A stretch of DNA of 64,000 nt from Pseudomonadota bacterium (GTDB lineage: Bacteria; Myxococcota; Myxococcia; Myxococcales; Myxococcaceae): NCBI GenBank assembly GCA_023423535.1, contig JAFAFL010000034.1:1-64000 (forward strand), given 5' to 3'. Both the position numbers and the translations under genes were made by a program. This document shows, one piece after another, positions 1 through 8,363 of the stretch. Each line of letters starts with the position of its first letter. The first letter of the stretch is position 1. The notes under the pieces are model-generated. The model had not been told where the DNA came from. It saw nothing but the letters and a program-made list of their open reading frames with translations, and ran no database searches.

Positions 1-335
1 GCCCCCGCCTCCTTCAGCGTCACCTCCACCCACGAGATGCCGCCGCCGGCCTCCCACGTCACCGCCAGCCGCCGGGGCTTGTCGCACGCGGTGATGCTCC
101 CGCCCGCGTTGCCCTTGAACTGGTAGCGCCCGCCCTCCTTCAGCTCGCCCTCGATGGGGAGGAACCAGCGCGGGATGCGCTCCCTGTTCGTCAGCGCGTC
201 CCACAGGTCGGCCCTGTCCGTCTCGTAGGTGCGCCCGAGCTTCACGATGCGGACCGGCTGGCCCTCGTGCGTCCCGTTCTCCACGCCCCGCGTGACCAGC
301 CCCAGCAGCTCCAGCGGACCCATGCCCTTCGCCAT
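1..335 (-). CDS. SRPBCC (AHSA1-like) protein, 3' end outside window
   Basis: The visible N-terminal 111 residues match the START/AHSA1 branch of the SRPBCC superfamily: a strand rich in basic residues, the segment DLWDALTNRERIPRWF that is typical of this family, then a Gly-rich turn and ITACDKPRRLAVTWE. These proteins bind hydrophobic ligands or act as Hsp90-activator-like folds; the ligand cannot be read from sequence. The ATG at 335 is preceded by GAGGAG seven bases upstream, so the start is secure. The stop codon is beyond the left edge. Many AHSA1 genes are paired with an ArsR-type repressor; none is seen here, but the promoter region carries a strong palindrome (351-382) that could be the operator. 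Confidence 0.8.
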   Translation of the reverse strand, partial: MAKGMGPLELLGLVTRGVENGTHEGQPVRIVKLGRTYETDRADLWDALTNRERIPRWFLPIEGELKEGGRYQFKGNAGGSITACDKPRRLAVTWEAGGGISWVEVTLKEAG

Positions 336-350
336 GTGCGGCTCCTCGTT

Positions 351-382
351 AGAAGTTCGGGCTTATATAAGCCCGGACTTCT
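351..382. promoter_or_regulatory. 32-bp near-perfect palindrome in the SRPBCC promoter
   Basis: The two 16-base arms are complementary except for one T/G pair, with GGGCTTATATAAGCCC as the core. On the minus strand TTGCGC lies 18 bases before TTATAT, so the core overlaps a plausible -10 box. The arms are followed by GAGGAG and the ATG of the SRPBCC gene rather than by a U-run, which argues for a repressor site and against a terminator of the trehalose gene upstream. Which protein binds it is unknown. Confidence 0.6.
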
Positions 383-404
383 CACGACGCGCAAGCGTAG
401 GGGC

Positions 405-2591
405 TCACCCCGCCGCGGCGATCTCCTCCAGCAGCCGCCGCACCGTGGCCACGTCCGGCACCCTCACCCGCGCGATGGACGCCTGCGGCCCCACGTGCAC
501 GCAGATCCCATCCTGGGGCATGGCGCTGAAGAGGTCCTCGTCGGTGCGGTCGTCCCCGAACGCCACCGCCAGCACGCCCGGCCCCTCCTTCGCCAGCACG
601 TCGGCGGCGACGAGGCCCTTGTTGATGCCATGCGGCCGGACCTCCACCACCTTGTCGCCCGGCAGCACCTCCACCGGCACGTTGGCAAAGGTCTGGGTCA
701 GGTGCAGGTAGAGCTCCTTCGCCTGCAGCGCGCCGAACTCCGCCTCCGCCATGCGGTAGTGCCACGCCAGCGACGCGGTCTTCTCCTCGATGAACGAGGC
801 CGGCACCAGCTGCGTGAACTGCGCGAGGATCGGCCGCAGCTGGTCCTTCCACTCCAGCGGCACCTCGCGCGCCATCTTCCACGCGTCTCCCGGCCTCTCG
901 CGGCTCCAGAGCCCGTGCTCCGCGTGCAGGCCGATGGGCAGATCCCCGAGCCACTTCCCCAGCTGCTCGTACTTGCGCCCGCTGACCACGTGCACCGCCA
1001 TCCCCGGCAGCGCCGCCAGCCTGCGCAGCAGATCCCGCAGCGCGTCTCCCGGCACCGCCAGCTCCGGCAGCCCGACGAACGAGACGAGCGTCCCGTCGTA
1101 GTCGAGCATCAGCACCCGCCGCTTCGCCTCGCGCACCCGCTGCACGAGAGCGTCCAGCTCTCCCTTCGGGGTCAACTTCAGTACCTCCGCCGGCGCCGGC
1201 TCCATGCTCTCCAGCGCGTCGATGAACGTCTTCGCCCAGTGATGCACGTCCCGCTGCGAGACCCGCTCGCGCAGCGCCCGCATCCGCAACGACCGCTCCT
1301 CCTGCGACATCTGCAGCGCCTGCCAGATCGCGTCCGCCATCTGGTCCACGTCGTAGGGGTTCACCTGCAGCGCCTCGCCCAATTCCGCCGCGGCGCCGGC
1401 GAACTCGCTGAGCACCAGCACCCCGTCCTCGTCGGTGCGCGAGGCGACGAACTCCTTTGCCACGAGGTTCATCCCGTCCCGCAACGCGGTGACGAGCAGC
1501 ACGTCCGCCGCCTTGTACATGGCGGTCAGCTGCTTCGCCCCGAACGACTGGTAGAGGTAGTGGATGGGCGCGGAGTTGATCGTCCCGTACGCGCCGTTGA
1601 TCCGCCCCACGAGCTCGTCCACCTGCTGCCGGAAGTGCTCGTACTCGTCCACCTTCGTGCGCGAGGGCACCGCCACCTGGATGAAGCGCAGCCGCCCTCG
1701 CAGCGACGGCTCGCGCTCCAGCAGGCGCTCCACCGCGAGCAGCCGCCGCGGAATGCCCTTCGTGTAGTCGAGCCTGTCCACGCCGAGCAGCAGGTGGTGT
1801 CCTTCCGCCTGGCGCTTGATGTCGCGAACCTGCGCGTTGACCTCCGGCGTGTCCGCGTCCGCGCTGAAGGCCTGCGCGTCGATGCCCATGGGGAACGCGC
1901 CGAGCCGCACCTGCCGGCCCCGATAGCGCACCCGGTCCACCTCGGTGGGCACGCCGATGGTGCGCAAGAGCGAGTTCGCGAAGTGCCTCGCGTAGGTCAG
2001 CGTGTGGAAGCCCACGAGGTCCGCGCCGAGCAGCCCGTGGAGGATCTGCTCTCGCCACGGCAGGGTGCGGAAGATCTCCGACGAGGGAAAAGGGATGTGG
2101 AGGAAGAAGCCGATCTTCGCGTCCGGCAGTCGCTCGCGCAGCATCCCGGGCACGAGCAGCAGCTGGTAGTCCTGCACCCAGATGAGGTCGCCGGGCCGGT
2201 AGTGCTTCGCGGTGAGGTCGGCGAACTTCTCGTTCACCTCGCGGTAGATCTCCCAGTCCCGCGAGTGCAGCGGCACCCGGTCGAGCAGGTAGTGGAAGAG
2301 CGGCCAGAGCACCCGGTTGGAGAGGCCCTCGTAGTAGCGCTCCACCTCTTCGGGCGAGAGGTGCATGGGCACGCAGCGCAAGGCCGCGAGCCGCTCGTCG
2401 ACCTCGGCGCGCTGGCTCTCGGTGAAGCCGGACACGTCGCCGGGCCAGCCGATCCAGAGCCCGCCGGACTGCTGGTGAGGGCCCTTGAGACCGGTGGCGA
2501 GCCCGCCCGCGCTGGGGTTCACCTGGACCGCATCGCCGTCCACCTTCACGGTGACCGGCAGTCGATTGGAGACGAGGAGTAGCCGGGGCAT
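405..2591 (-). CDS. otsA-otsB: Fused trehalose-6-phosphate synthase / trehalose-6-phosphate phosphatase
   Basis: 728 residues with two enzymes in one chain. Residues 1-465 are a GT20 synthase: MPRLLLVSNRLPV start, WVQDYQLLLVP near 139, HIPFPSSEIF near 165, VDRLDYTKG near 271 and LRDGMNLVAKEF near 370. Residues 490-728 are a HAD phosphatase with LMLDYDGTLV (Asp497, Asp499) and FGDDRTDEDLF near the end. The protein should make trehalose from UDP-glucose and glucose-6-phosphate in the cytosol, for osmotic or desiccation protection. I chose the ATG at 2591 because the family begins at MPRLLLVSNR; it lacks a clear ribosome site. A GTG at 2627 would add 12 residues but its GGAGG abuts the codon. 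All core motifs are intact. Confidence 0.96.
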   Translation of the reverse strand: MPRLLLVSNRLPVTVKVDGDAVQVNPSAGGLATGLKGPHQQSGGLWIGWPGDVSGFTESQRAEVDERLAALRCVPMHLSPEEVERYYEGLSNRVLWPLFHYLLDRVPLHSRDWEIYREVNEKFADLTAKHYRPGDLIWVQDYQLLLVPGMLRERLPDAKIGFFLHIPFPSSEIFRTLPWREQILHGLLGADLVGFHTLTYARHFANSLLRTIGVPTEVDRVRYRGRQVRLGAFPMGIDAQAFSADADTPEVNAQVRDIKRQAEGHHLLLGVDRLDYTKGIPRRLLAVERLLEREPSLRGRLRFIQVAVPSRTKVDEYEHFRQQVDELVGRINGAYGTINSAPIHYLYQSFGAKQLTAMYKAADVLLVTALRDGMNLVAKEFVASRTDEDGVLVLSEFAGAAAELGEALQVNPYDVDQMADAIWQALQMSQEERSLRMRALRERVSQRDVHHWAKTFIDALESMEPAPAEVLKLTPKGELDALVQRVREAKRRVLMLDYDGTLVSFVGLPELAVPGDALRDLLRRLAALPGMAVHVVSGRKYEQLGKWLGDLPIGLHAEHGLWSRERPGDAWKMAREVPLEWKDQLRPILAQFTQLVPASFIEEKTASLAWHYRMAEAEFGALQAKELYLHLTQTFANVPVEVLPGDKVVEVRPHGINKGLVAADVLAKEGPGVLAVAFGDDRTDEDLFSAMPQDGICVHVGPQASIARVRVPDVATVRRLLEEIAAAG

Positions 2592-2675
2592 CCGGCCGTA
2601 AAGCCATGCCCGCGCCGGTATGTCCACCCTCCGCGGGACGAGACGCGCAGCGTTGAACGGTGAGCGCTCCGACCG

Positions 2676-3068
2676 CTACGCCCGGACGCGATGCTGACGA
2701 TGCGAGCGGTGCGTGCGCTCCGGTGCGCCGGGCCGGGGGATCCAGCGCTCGCGCGAGAGCGGCACCCGGAACGCGAGCGAGAGCACCACCAGCGCCACGC
2801 CGCAGAAGAAGTTGTTCCAGAAGGCGAGGTCCCGCGTCTGCACCGAACCACCGCTGAACGCCGCGCCGAACGCGGTCAGCAGCACCAGCACGCCCACGCC
2901 CGCCGTCGCCCACCGCGCGTCGCGCCGATAGAACGAGAGGGCCTCGAGAGCCACCACCGCGATCCCCAGCAGCAGGGTCGCCCAGAACGTGAACCCGGTC
3001 ATCCCCAGCGCGAACGCCGAGAGGAGGAGCCAGGTGCCGATGAGGATGTTCAGCATGCGCGCCCACAT
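2676..3068 (-). CDS. Small membrane protein, SPW-repeat-like
   Basis: About 130 residues with four hydrophobic segments grouped as two pairs. The opening LNILIGTWLLLSAFALG resembles the first helix of SPW-repeat membrane proteins, whose role is unknown. It ends in a basic, His-rich tail (RTHRSHRQHRVRA). The ATG at 3068 puts the first membrane helix close to the N-terminus; a GTG at 3119 would add a Pro-rich leader with no ribosome site. It lies 84 bases upstream of the trehalose gene on the same strand and may share its transcript. The family assignment is by resemblance only. Confidence 0.6.
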   Translation of the reverse strand: MWARMLNILIGTWLLLSAFALGMTGFTFWATLLLGIAVVALEALSFYRRDARWATAGVGVLVLLTAFGAAFSGGSVQTRDLAFWNNFFCGVALVVLSLAFRVPLSRERWIPRPGAPERTHRSHRQHRVRA

Positions 3069-3148
3069 GCCCTGAAGGTGCGGCGTGCCGTCCGGTGGTG
3101 GAACCTCGGGCGCTCCCACAACGCGTGCCCGCCCGGCGCCCGGGTGAG

Positions 3149-3430
3149 TTACCGGATGAACCCGCGGAAGAAGCGGAGCAGGCGCCCGCCGCCCTCGCTC
3201 TCTTCACGTTGCGGCTCCGGCTTCAGCTCCACCGGCCCCTTCTTGCGGCTCTCCGCCTTCAGCGAGCGGTTGCTGAACTCGTCCTCGAAGTCCACCGCGG
3301 CCATGACCTTGTGCATGCGCGAGGTCTGCTCGTACACCGCGGGCGTGGGAGCGGGCGGTTCGCCCTCACCCGCGGGCTTCGGGGACTTCTTCGAGTCCTT
3401 TGGTGCGTCCCTGGGTGGCACGAGTCCCAC
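3149..3430 (-). CDS. Small charged hypothetical protein
   Basis: 93 residues starting at a GTG that has GGGGGA about seven bases upstream. The N-terminal third is rich in Lys and Pro, the centre contains FEDEFSNRSLKAESRKKG, and the C-terminus ends in a basic amphipathic stretch RLLRFFRGFIR that could bind a membrane or nucleic acid. There is no signal peptide, membrane segment or recognisable domain. It sits 11 bases after the lipoprotein gene at 3442, so the two are probably co-transcribed. Function unknown. Confidence 0.6.
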   Translation of the reverse strand: MGLVPPRDAPKDSKKSPKPAGEGEPPAPTPAVYEQTSRMHKVMAAVDFEDEFSNRSLKAESRKKGPVELKPEPQREESEGGGRLLRFFRGFIR

Positions 3431-3441
3431 AGTAGATCCCC

Positions 3442-4143
3442 CTACTTCGCGCCGCCACCTGCAGCGGTCCGCCGGGCCTCGCCTTCGAGCGCCCCGGCGA
3501 GCACCAGGTTCCCGAGCAGGCGCTCCGCGTCCGCGTCGAGGGCCTTCGCCTTCGCCAATCGCTCACGCGCGGCCAGCGCAAACACATACGTCCCCGCGTC
3601 GAGGTCGCGCAGCAGCGGTTCTGCCAGCGCGAATGCTTCCGGCGGAGGACAGGCGTAGGAGACCTCCAGCGCGGCGCCGGCGGGTTCGGAGGCGACGCAG
3701 GTCGGCGGCAGCACGCTCTGTGCGCCCTTCGCCAGCGCCCCCGCGCGCCTTGGCATCCCCAGCGTCAGAGCCTCTTGCGCGGAGGCCGCGAGCGACCGCC
3801 CGAGCACGGCCTCACAGGACTCGCCCACGGCCTTCAGCGCCGGCACCAGCCGCCGCGTCGGGTGCACCGCCTCCACTGCCTTCAGTCCGCGCGCGAGCCC
3901 GTCACGGCAGGCCTTCACGCTCTCTTCGCTGGGCGTCTCGAGCGGCTCGGCGGCCGCGACGGGCGGCACCGGCGGCGGCTCGCGCGAGGGGATCGGCGGG
4001 GCGGGCACCGGCGCGTCCTCGGTGCGCTTGCAGCCGGTGGCGGCGAAGACGAGCGCACACGACACGAGGAGGGCAAAAGCAGACGCGGGCGCCGACCGCT
4101 TCGTCAGCACCCGCGCGCAGACATCATCGGAGGTGAACTTCAC
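3442..4143 (-). CDS. Hypothetical lipoprotein
   Basis: 233 residues. After a basic start a hydrophobic stretch leads to FAATGCKR, a lipobox with Cys38 as the lipidation site. A Pro-rich linker (about 45-70) precedes a mostly helical, Ala/Leu-rich domain with three further Cys residues. No known domain is recognised. It begins nine bases after the LysM gene at 4153, which suggests an operon of secreted or envelope proteins. Outer- or inner-membrane sorting cannot be decided. Confidence 0.75.
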   Translation of the reverse strand: MKFTSDDVCARVLTKRSAPASAFALLVSCALVFAATGCKRTEDAPVPAPPIPSREPPPVPPVAAAEPLETPSEESVKACRDGLARGLKAVEAVHPTRRLVPALKAVGESCEAVLGRSLAASAQEALTLGMPRRAGALAKGAQSVLPPTCVASEPAGAALEVSYACPPPEAFALAEPLLRDLDAGTYVFALAARERLAKAKALDADAERLLGNLVLAGALEGEARRTAAGGGAK

Positions 4144-4152
4144 CCCGCCGTC

Positions 4153-5637
4153 TTACACCCAGCCGTCCGGGATGCGCGACGGGTTGAGGTCCCGCAGGCC
4201 CTCGGTGAGGAGCGGCAGCAGGCGCGCGGCGAGCTCCGGCTTCGGGCTCGTGGTCGCGAGCTTGTTCTCGAACGCGGCGATCTGCGCCAGCGCGTCCTGG
4301 CGGCTCATGGCCGTGAAGTCCGGCGGCGTCATCCCCACCGCGCGGAAGCCCTCGCGGATCTGATCGCCGTAGCACTGCTGGAACTTCGGGGCGACGGTGG
4401 CCGAGTAGTAGATGAGCCGGATGGTGCGGTCGCGCCGCGCCTCGAGCGCCGGACGCTCCGCCGCGGGAAGCTCCGGGTGCTGCAGCAGGCGCTGGAGCGA
4501 GTTGTAGTAGTCGCGCAGCGGACCGCTCTGCGTGTTCGCCACCGGCCGCTCACCGCTGAGGTGCGCGTCCCAGGTCTGCGACATGCCGTCGAACTCGCCA
4601 CGCACGTCCGCCAGCGGCTGCGGCGGGTTGCCGTCCATGTAGCCCAGCCGCGCGCTCCACACCGCGACGTTCTCACCCTTGCGCGAGCCGTCCGCGATCG
4701 CCCGGTTGAGGTCCTCGCGCGAGCCACGCGTCGCCGTGTCCCAGCGCGCCATGTGCGTCTGCGCCCCGCTCCACGAGCCCGGCGCCGAGCCGGTGTAGGC
4801 CCAGATCGTCTTCGCGTTGGGGAACATGGCCCGGTACTGCTCCATCGCGTGCTGGCCGCCCGAGTAGCAGGCCGAGAGGTGCACGTCCTCGATCTGGCGG
4901 GCCGCGCGCGGCATGGCCTCGGTGAGCTTCGCCATCACGTCCCAGCCGAAGCGGCCGTTGTCGTCGCCCCACACGCCGCTGCCCACGTTGTGCCCGCTGA
5001 GCACGAGGCGCGACGGGATGGTGCCGCCCTTCTCCGCCTTCGCGAACTGCGCCGCCAGCTGCGCGACCTCGTCCCGCGCGTCGCTCTCCGCCGACCGGAT
5101 CGCGTCCGCGACCTTCCGCGTCTGCTCACCCGGCAGCCCGAGCGCCATGGCGAACTCGTTGATGCCCGCGTCGTTGCGCAGGTCGAAGGTGCGCTCGCGG
5201 CCCTGCGCGTCCTTCATCTTCACCTGGTCGTCGGCGAAGGAGTCACGCACCAGCGTCACGTTCTGACCGCGGCGGCGCAGCGCGGCGGCCTCGTCGTGCG
5301 CGTGGGTGCCCATGCCCACCATGAGGATGTCGTCGTTGCTCCGCGGCGCCGTCGCGGCGGGCGCGGGCGTGCTCGTCGCGGGCGCGGGCGTCTGCGGCTG
5401 CGCGGCGGGCTGCGTGCCGCCGGCGGGGATCGTGAGGGTCCAGCCCACCTGGATGTTGCCCGGGTTCGTGGTCAGCGACGGGTAGCGGGCGCTGTTCGCG
5501 TTGATCATCGCCTGCAGCGAGACGCCGTGGTTCCGCGCGATGGCGCTGAGCGTGTCGCCCGAGCGGATGGTGTAGGTCGCCGCGGCGGCGGCCGGCGTGG
5601 TCGGAGTGGCCGGGGTGTTGTTGATGCGAGAGGGCAT
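4153..5637 (-). CDS. LysM protein with predicted caspase-like (clan CD) domain
   Basis: 494 residues. Residues 20-72 are one LysM repeat (YTIRSGDTLSAIARNHGVS), a peptidoglycan or chitin binder. A Pro/Ala linker (73-98) follows. Residues 102-290 look like a caspase-fold core: strand DDILMVGMGTHAHDEAAAL, then RLVLSGHN with His216, then DVHLSACYSGG with Cys257. A hydrophobic strand ending in His and another ending in Ala-Cys is the catalytic dyad pattern of clan CD peptidases (CHAT, gingipain, caspase). The C-terminal 200 residues are helical and unassigned. There is no Sec signal peptide, so export would need another route. Fold and catalysis are inferred from this pattern alone. Confidence 0.7.
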   Translation of the reverse strand: MPSRINNTPATPTTPAAAAATYTIRSGDTLSAIARNHGVSLQAMINANSARYPSLTTNPGNIQVGWTLTIPAGGTQPAAQPQTPAPATSTPAPAATAPRSNDDILMVGMGTHAHDEAAALRRRGQNVTLVRDSFADDQVKMKDAQGRERTFDLRNDAGINEFAMALGLPGEQTRKVADAIRSAESDARDEVAQLAAQFAKAEKGGTIPSRLVLSGHNVGSGVWGDDNGRFGWDVMAKLTEAMPRAARQIEDVHLSACYSGGQHAMEQYRAMFPNAKTIWAYTGSAPGSWSGAQTHMARWDTATRGSREDLNRAIADGSRKGENVAVWSARLGYMDGNPPQPLADVRGEFDGMSQTWDAHLSGERPVANTQSGPLRDYYNSLQRLLQHPELPAAERPALEARRDRTIRLIYYSATVAPKFQQCYGDQIREGFRAVGMTPPDFTAMSRQDALAQIAAFENKLATTSPKPELAARLLPLLTEGLRDLNPSRIPDGWV

Positions 5638-5764
5638 GGGGTCCTCGACGAAATGCGCCGGGCTCGGCGCGTATGTCGTTTTCGGTGCGACAGCGTACGC
5701 GGTTGCGTGTCTGCGGATCCAGTCGCGGTGCCGTGTTTCACTTTCCCGGTTTCTCAGCCGATGA

Positions 5765-5777
5765 GACGAGTCTCGTC
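5765..5777. promoter_or_regulatory. Small palindrome in divergent promoter region
   Basis: GACGAG-T-CTCGTC, a perfect 6-1-6 inverted repeat, lies 45 bases upstream of the reductase start at 5822 and 128 bases upstream of the divergent LysM gene. It could be a regulator site for either. Such short repeats arise by chance in GC-rich DNA, so support is weak. Confidence 0.25.
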
Positions 5778-5821
5778 AGGGGGGCGTGCGCGGGCCGCTC
5801 TCGTGGCGCATGTTGGAGTCT

Positions 5822-6766
5822 ATGGGACAGCTCATCGACGGGAAGTGGGACACGCGCTGGTACATCCCCGACGAGAAGGGGCGCTTCCAGCGGCCGAAGA
5901 CGCGCTTCCACGCGCGCGCCGAACCGGACGCGGACCGCTACCACCTCTACGTGTCGCTCGCGTGCCCGTGGGCGAGCCGCATCGCCATCGCCCGGATGCT
6001 GAGAGGCCTCGAGCGCGCGCTGCCGATGACGGTGGTGAGCCCGAAGATGGGCGACGACGGCTGGGTCTTCGGCGGCTTCCCGGGCGCGGACGAGGATCCC
6101 CTCTTCGGCGCGCGCTTCCTCCGCGAGCTCTACGTGCGCGCGGACCCGCACTACACCGGCCGCGTCACCGTGCCGATGCTCTGGGACAAGCGCGAGGGCA
6201 CGATCTGCGTCAACGAGTCCCGCGAGCTCTTGCGGCAGCTGAGCGATCGAGACTCGCTGGGGCGCTTCGGGAACCCGGAGGTGGACCTCTGTCCGTCGCA
6301 CCTGCGCGCGGAGATCGACGCGGTGCTCGACGAGATCTACGAGCCGGTGAACAACGGCGTGTACCGCTGCGGCTTTGCCGGCTCGCAGGAGGCGTACGAG
6401 GAGGCCTGCCGCGGGCTCTTCGCGAAGCTCGACGAGCTGGAGAGGCGGCTTGCGACGCGGCGATACATGGTCGGTGAAACAATCACCGAGGCAGACATTT
6501 GTCTGTACACCACGCTCGTGCGCTTCGACCTCGTGTATTATTCACACTTCAAGTGCAACGTGCGGCGGGTGCAGGACTACCCGAACCTCTGGGGCTACCT
6601 GCGCGACCTCTACGCCACGCGCGGCTTCCGCGAGACCACGGACCTCGAGCAGATCAAGGTCCACTACTACTGGAGCCAGCCCACCGTGAACCCGACGCGG
6701 ATCGTGCCGCTCGGGCCGGAGGTGCCGCTGGAGCTGCCGCACGATCGCGCACGGCTGTCCCGGTAG
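5822..6766 (+). CDS. Glutathionyl-hydroquinone reductase (Xi-class glutathione transferase)
   Basis: 314 residues. The N-terminal thioredoxin-like half carries ACPWASR with catalytic Cys48, the signature of S-glutathionyl-(chloro)hydroquinone reductases (YqjG/PcpF/ECM4). Further family motifs are VVSPKM, GWVFGG, VPMLWDK and VNESREL, followed by a helical C-terminal half. The enzyme removes glutathione from glutathionyl-hydroquinones in the cytosol. I start at the ATG at 5822 (MGQLIDGKW), which has TTGGAG six bases upstream; an in-frame ATG at 5786 lacks one. It is convergent with a quinone reductase nine bases downstream, which suits a shared quinone-detoxification role. Confidence 0.93.
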   Translation: MGQLIDGKWDTRWYIPDEKGRFQRPKTRFHARAEPDADRYHLYVSLACPWASRIAIARMLRGLERALPMTVVSPKMGDDGWVFGGFPGADEDPLFGARFLRELYVRADPHYTGRVTVPMLWDKREGTICVNESRELLRQLSDRDSLGRFGNPEVDLCPSHLRAEIDAVLDEIYEPVNNGVYRCGFAGSQEAYEEACRGLFAKLDELERRLATRRYMVGETITEADICLYTTLVRFDLVYYSHFKCNVRRVQDYPNLWGYLRDLYATRGFRETTDLEQIKVHYYWSQPTVNPTRIVPLGPEVPLELPHDRARLSR

Positions 6767-6775
6767 GGTCCTGGA

Positions 6776-7747
6776 TCAGGGGAGCAGCACGGTGGAGCCC
6801 GTGGTCTTGCGCGCCTCGAGATCGCGGTGCGCCTTCGCCGCGTCGCGCAGGGCATAGCGCTGCCGGATGTCGATGCGGACCGCGCCTGAAGAGACCGCGC
6901 CGAAGAGCGCGTAGGCGGAGGCGAGCAGCTCTTCGCGCGTGGCCGTGTAGTGCCCGAGCGTGGGCCGCGTGAGGAACAGCGAGCCCTTCTGCGAGAGCAG
7001 CGTCACGTCCAGCGGCGGCACCTTGCCGGAGGACTGCCCGAAGCTGACCAGCGTCCCGCGCGGGCGGAGCGCCTCGAGCGAGCCGGCAAAGGTGGCCTGG
7101 CCCACGCCGTCGTACACGACGTCCACGCCTCGGCCGTGGGTGAGGGCGCGGATCTCCTCGGGCCACTGCGCGGAGGTGGTGAGCAGCACATGGTCGCAGC
7201 CCGCGCCCCTTGCCAGCTCGCGCTTGTCCTCGGTGCCCACCGTGCCGATCACCGTCGCGCCGAGCGCCTTCGCCCACGCGCAGGCGATGAGGCCCACCCC
7301 GCCCGCCGCCGCGTGGAAGAGGATCGTCGTGCCGGGCTTCACCTCGAAGGTGCGGCGCAGGAGATACTCCGCGGCCATGCCCTTGAGCATCATCGCCGCG
7401 GCGGTCTCCTCCGAGATGTCCGGCGGCAGCGGCACCACGCGTTCGGCGGGCGCCACGCGCTCCTCCGCATAGGCGCCGAGCAGGCCGGCGTAGGCGACGC
7501 GGTCGTTGACCTTCAGCGAGGTCACCCCCGGTCCGACCTCCACCACGCGCCCCGCGCCCTCCTGCCCGAGCACCGCGGGGAGCGGCACCGGATAGAGCCC
7601 GGTGCGGTGGTACACGTCGATGAAGTTGAGGCCGGCGGCGGCGTGGCGGATGCGGACCTCGCCGGGGCCTGGGGGCTGCGACGGGACCTCTTCCCAGGTC
7701 AGGGCGTCCGGCCCGCCGGGGGCGTGAATTCGGATGGCGCGATGCAT
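6776..7747 (-). CDS. qor: NADPH:quinone oxidoreductase (zinc-free MDR family)
   Basis: 323 residues, the usual QOR length. MHRAIRIHAPGGPDAL at the N-terminus, GLNFIDVYHRTGLYP near 39, and the nucleotide-binding AAAGGVGLIACAWAKALGA near 146 are diagnostic; the zinc-binding cysteines of alcohol dehydrogenases are absent. It should reduce quinones or conjugated ketones with NADPH in the cytosol. The ATG at 7747 is the family start; about 41 further upstream codons stay open but encode nothing conserved. It converges on the glutathionyl-hydroquinone reductase gene. Confidence 0.94.
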   Translation of the reverse strand: MHRAIRIHAPGGPDALTWEEVPSQPPGPGEVRIRHAAAGLNFIDVYHRTGLYPVPLPAVLGQEGAGRVVEVGPGVTSLKVNDRVAYAGLLGAYAEERVAPAERVVPLPPDISEETAAAMMLKGMAAEYLLRRTFEVKPGTTILFHAAAGGVGLIACAWAKALGATVIGTVGTEDKRELARGAGCDHVLLTTSAQWPEEIRALTHGRGVDVVYDGVGQATFAGSLEALRPRGTLVSFGQSSGKVPPLDVTLLSQKGSLFLTRPTLGHYTATREELLASAYALFGAVSSGAVRIDIRQRYALRDAAKAHRDLEARKTTGSTVLLP

Positions 7748-8013
7748 GGACGCCTGCCGTAACAGCGTCGGGGCGAGCGTACACATGCAAGCATTTTCAT
7801 CGTTTGCGGACGACAGAACACAGCTGCGTACACCAGCCGGGCAATCAGGCGTAAGTCCGCGTCCCTGCAATGGAATTTAGAAGCTCGTCTTCCCCGTTCA
7901 TGGGACCGATAAGGGAGCTTGGGGTGCGCTGATTTTCGACTCGACAATCGGAATTGACCCCGTGCGTCAGCGGTTGCAATACCCGCTGGGGGGAAAAGTC
8001 GAGGACAAGCACC
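7748..8013. other. Intergenic region, no gene recognised
   Basis: 266 bases, visibly richer in A and T than its surroundings, lie between the divergent qor gene and the small Cys-rich gene, so promoters for both should be here. TTGACC at 7954 with a poor -10 (CAATAC) 17 bases later is the best plus-strand candidate. I see no RNA gene, convincing hairpin or conserved peptide. Confidence 0.5.
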
Positions 8014-8238
8014 GTGATTCTCCCAATGCCTTCTGAGTCCAAGATCAACGACCGCGGTCAGGCGGTGGACGAGGTGCGGAACGTGTTCTGCGCCTGCTAC
8101 GAGACCTGCCTGGACGTGGCGGTGAAGAAGAACTGGCGCAGCTGGACGTGCAATGGCTGCCCGCTCCTCGCGGAGCAGAGCCAGAAGCCGACCGCGGACC
8201 GGTACGCCAATCGGCGCATCCGCGAAGACTGGGTCTGA
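8014..8238 (+). CDS. Small Cys-rich hypothetical protein
   Basis: 74 residues from the GTG at 8014, which has GAGG nine bases upstream; an ATG at 8026 is the alternative. The body reads DEVRNVFCACYETCLDVAVKKNWRSWTCNGCPL, giving a C-x-C-x3-C ... C-x2-C array of five cysteines that could hold a metal or Fe-S cluster. The C-terminus is basic. There is no signal peptide. It stands alone between qor and the ion-channel gene. I do not recognise a family. Confidence 0.6.
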   Translation: MILPMPSESKINDRGQAVDEVRNVFCACYETCLDVAVKKNWRSWTCNGCPLLAEQSQKPTADRYANRRIREDWV

Positions 8239-8363
8239 TCCCCGTCGTCGTCGTCCACCGGTGATCGCGAGCGAGGGCCTCCTGCGTGGTTGCCCTCGCG
8301 CCGAGCCGCCTGCGCCGCGCAGGGTGCATGTAGAGTCCGTCTCCTCCCGGAGGCGTTCCCTTC

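Noticed and set aside
351..382. Intrinsic terminator for the trehalose gene
   Set aside because: The arms are followed by a ribosome site and no U-run, and the centre is an AT-rich -10-like box with no loop.
267..2582. A 771-codon open frame on the plus strand opposite the trehalose gene
   Set aside because: It is very rich in Arg, His and Leu, has no domain, and runs antisense to a gene with all catalytic motifs. Long antisense frames are expected at this GC content.
382..3207. A 941-codon minus-strand frame overlapping the trehalose gene in another phase
   Set aside because: Low-complexity Arg/Ala/Gly sequence; it crosses two better-supported genes.
7845..8048. A possible 67-residue minus-strand peptide
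   Set aside because: No ribosome site, no conserved feature, and it overlaps the promoter region and start of the Cys-rich gene.
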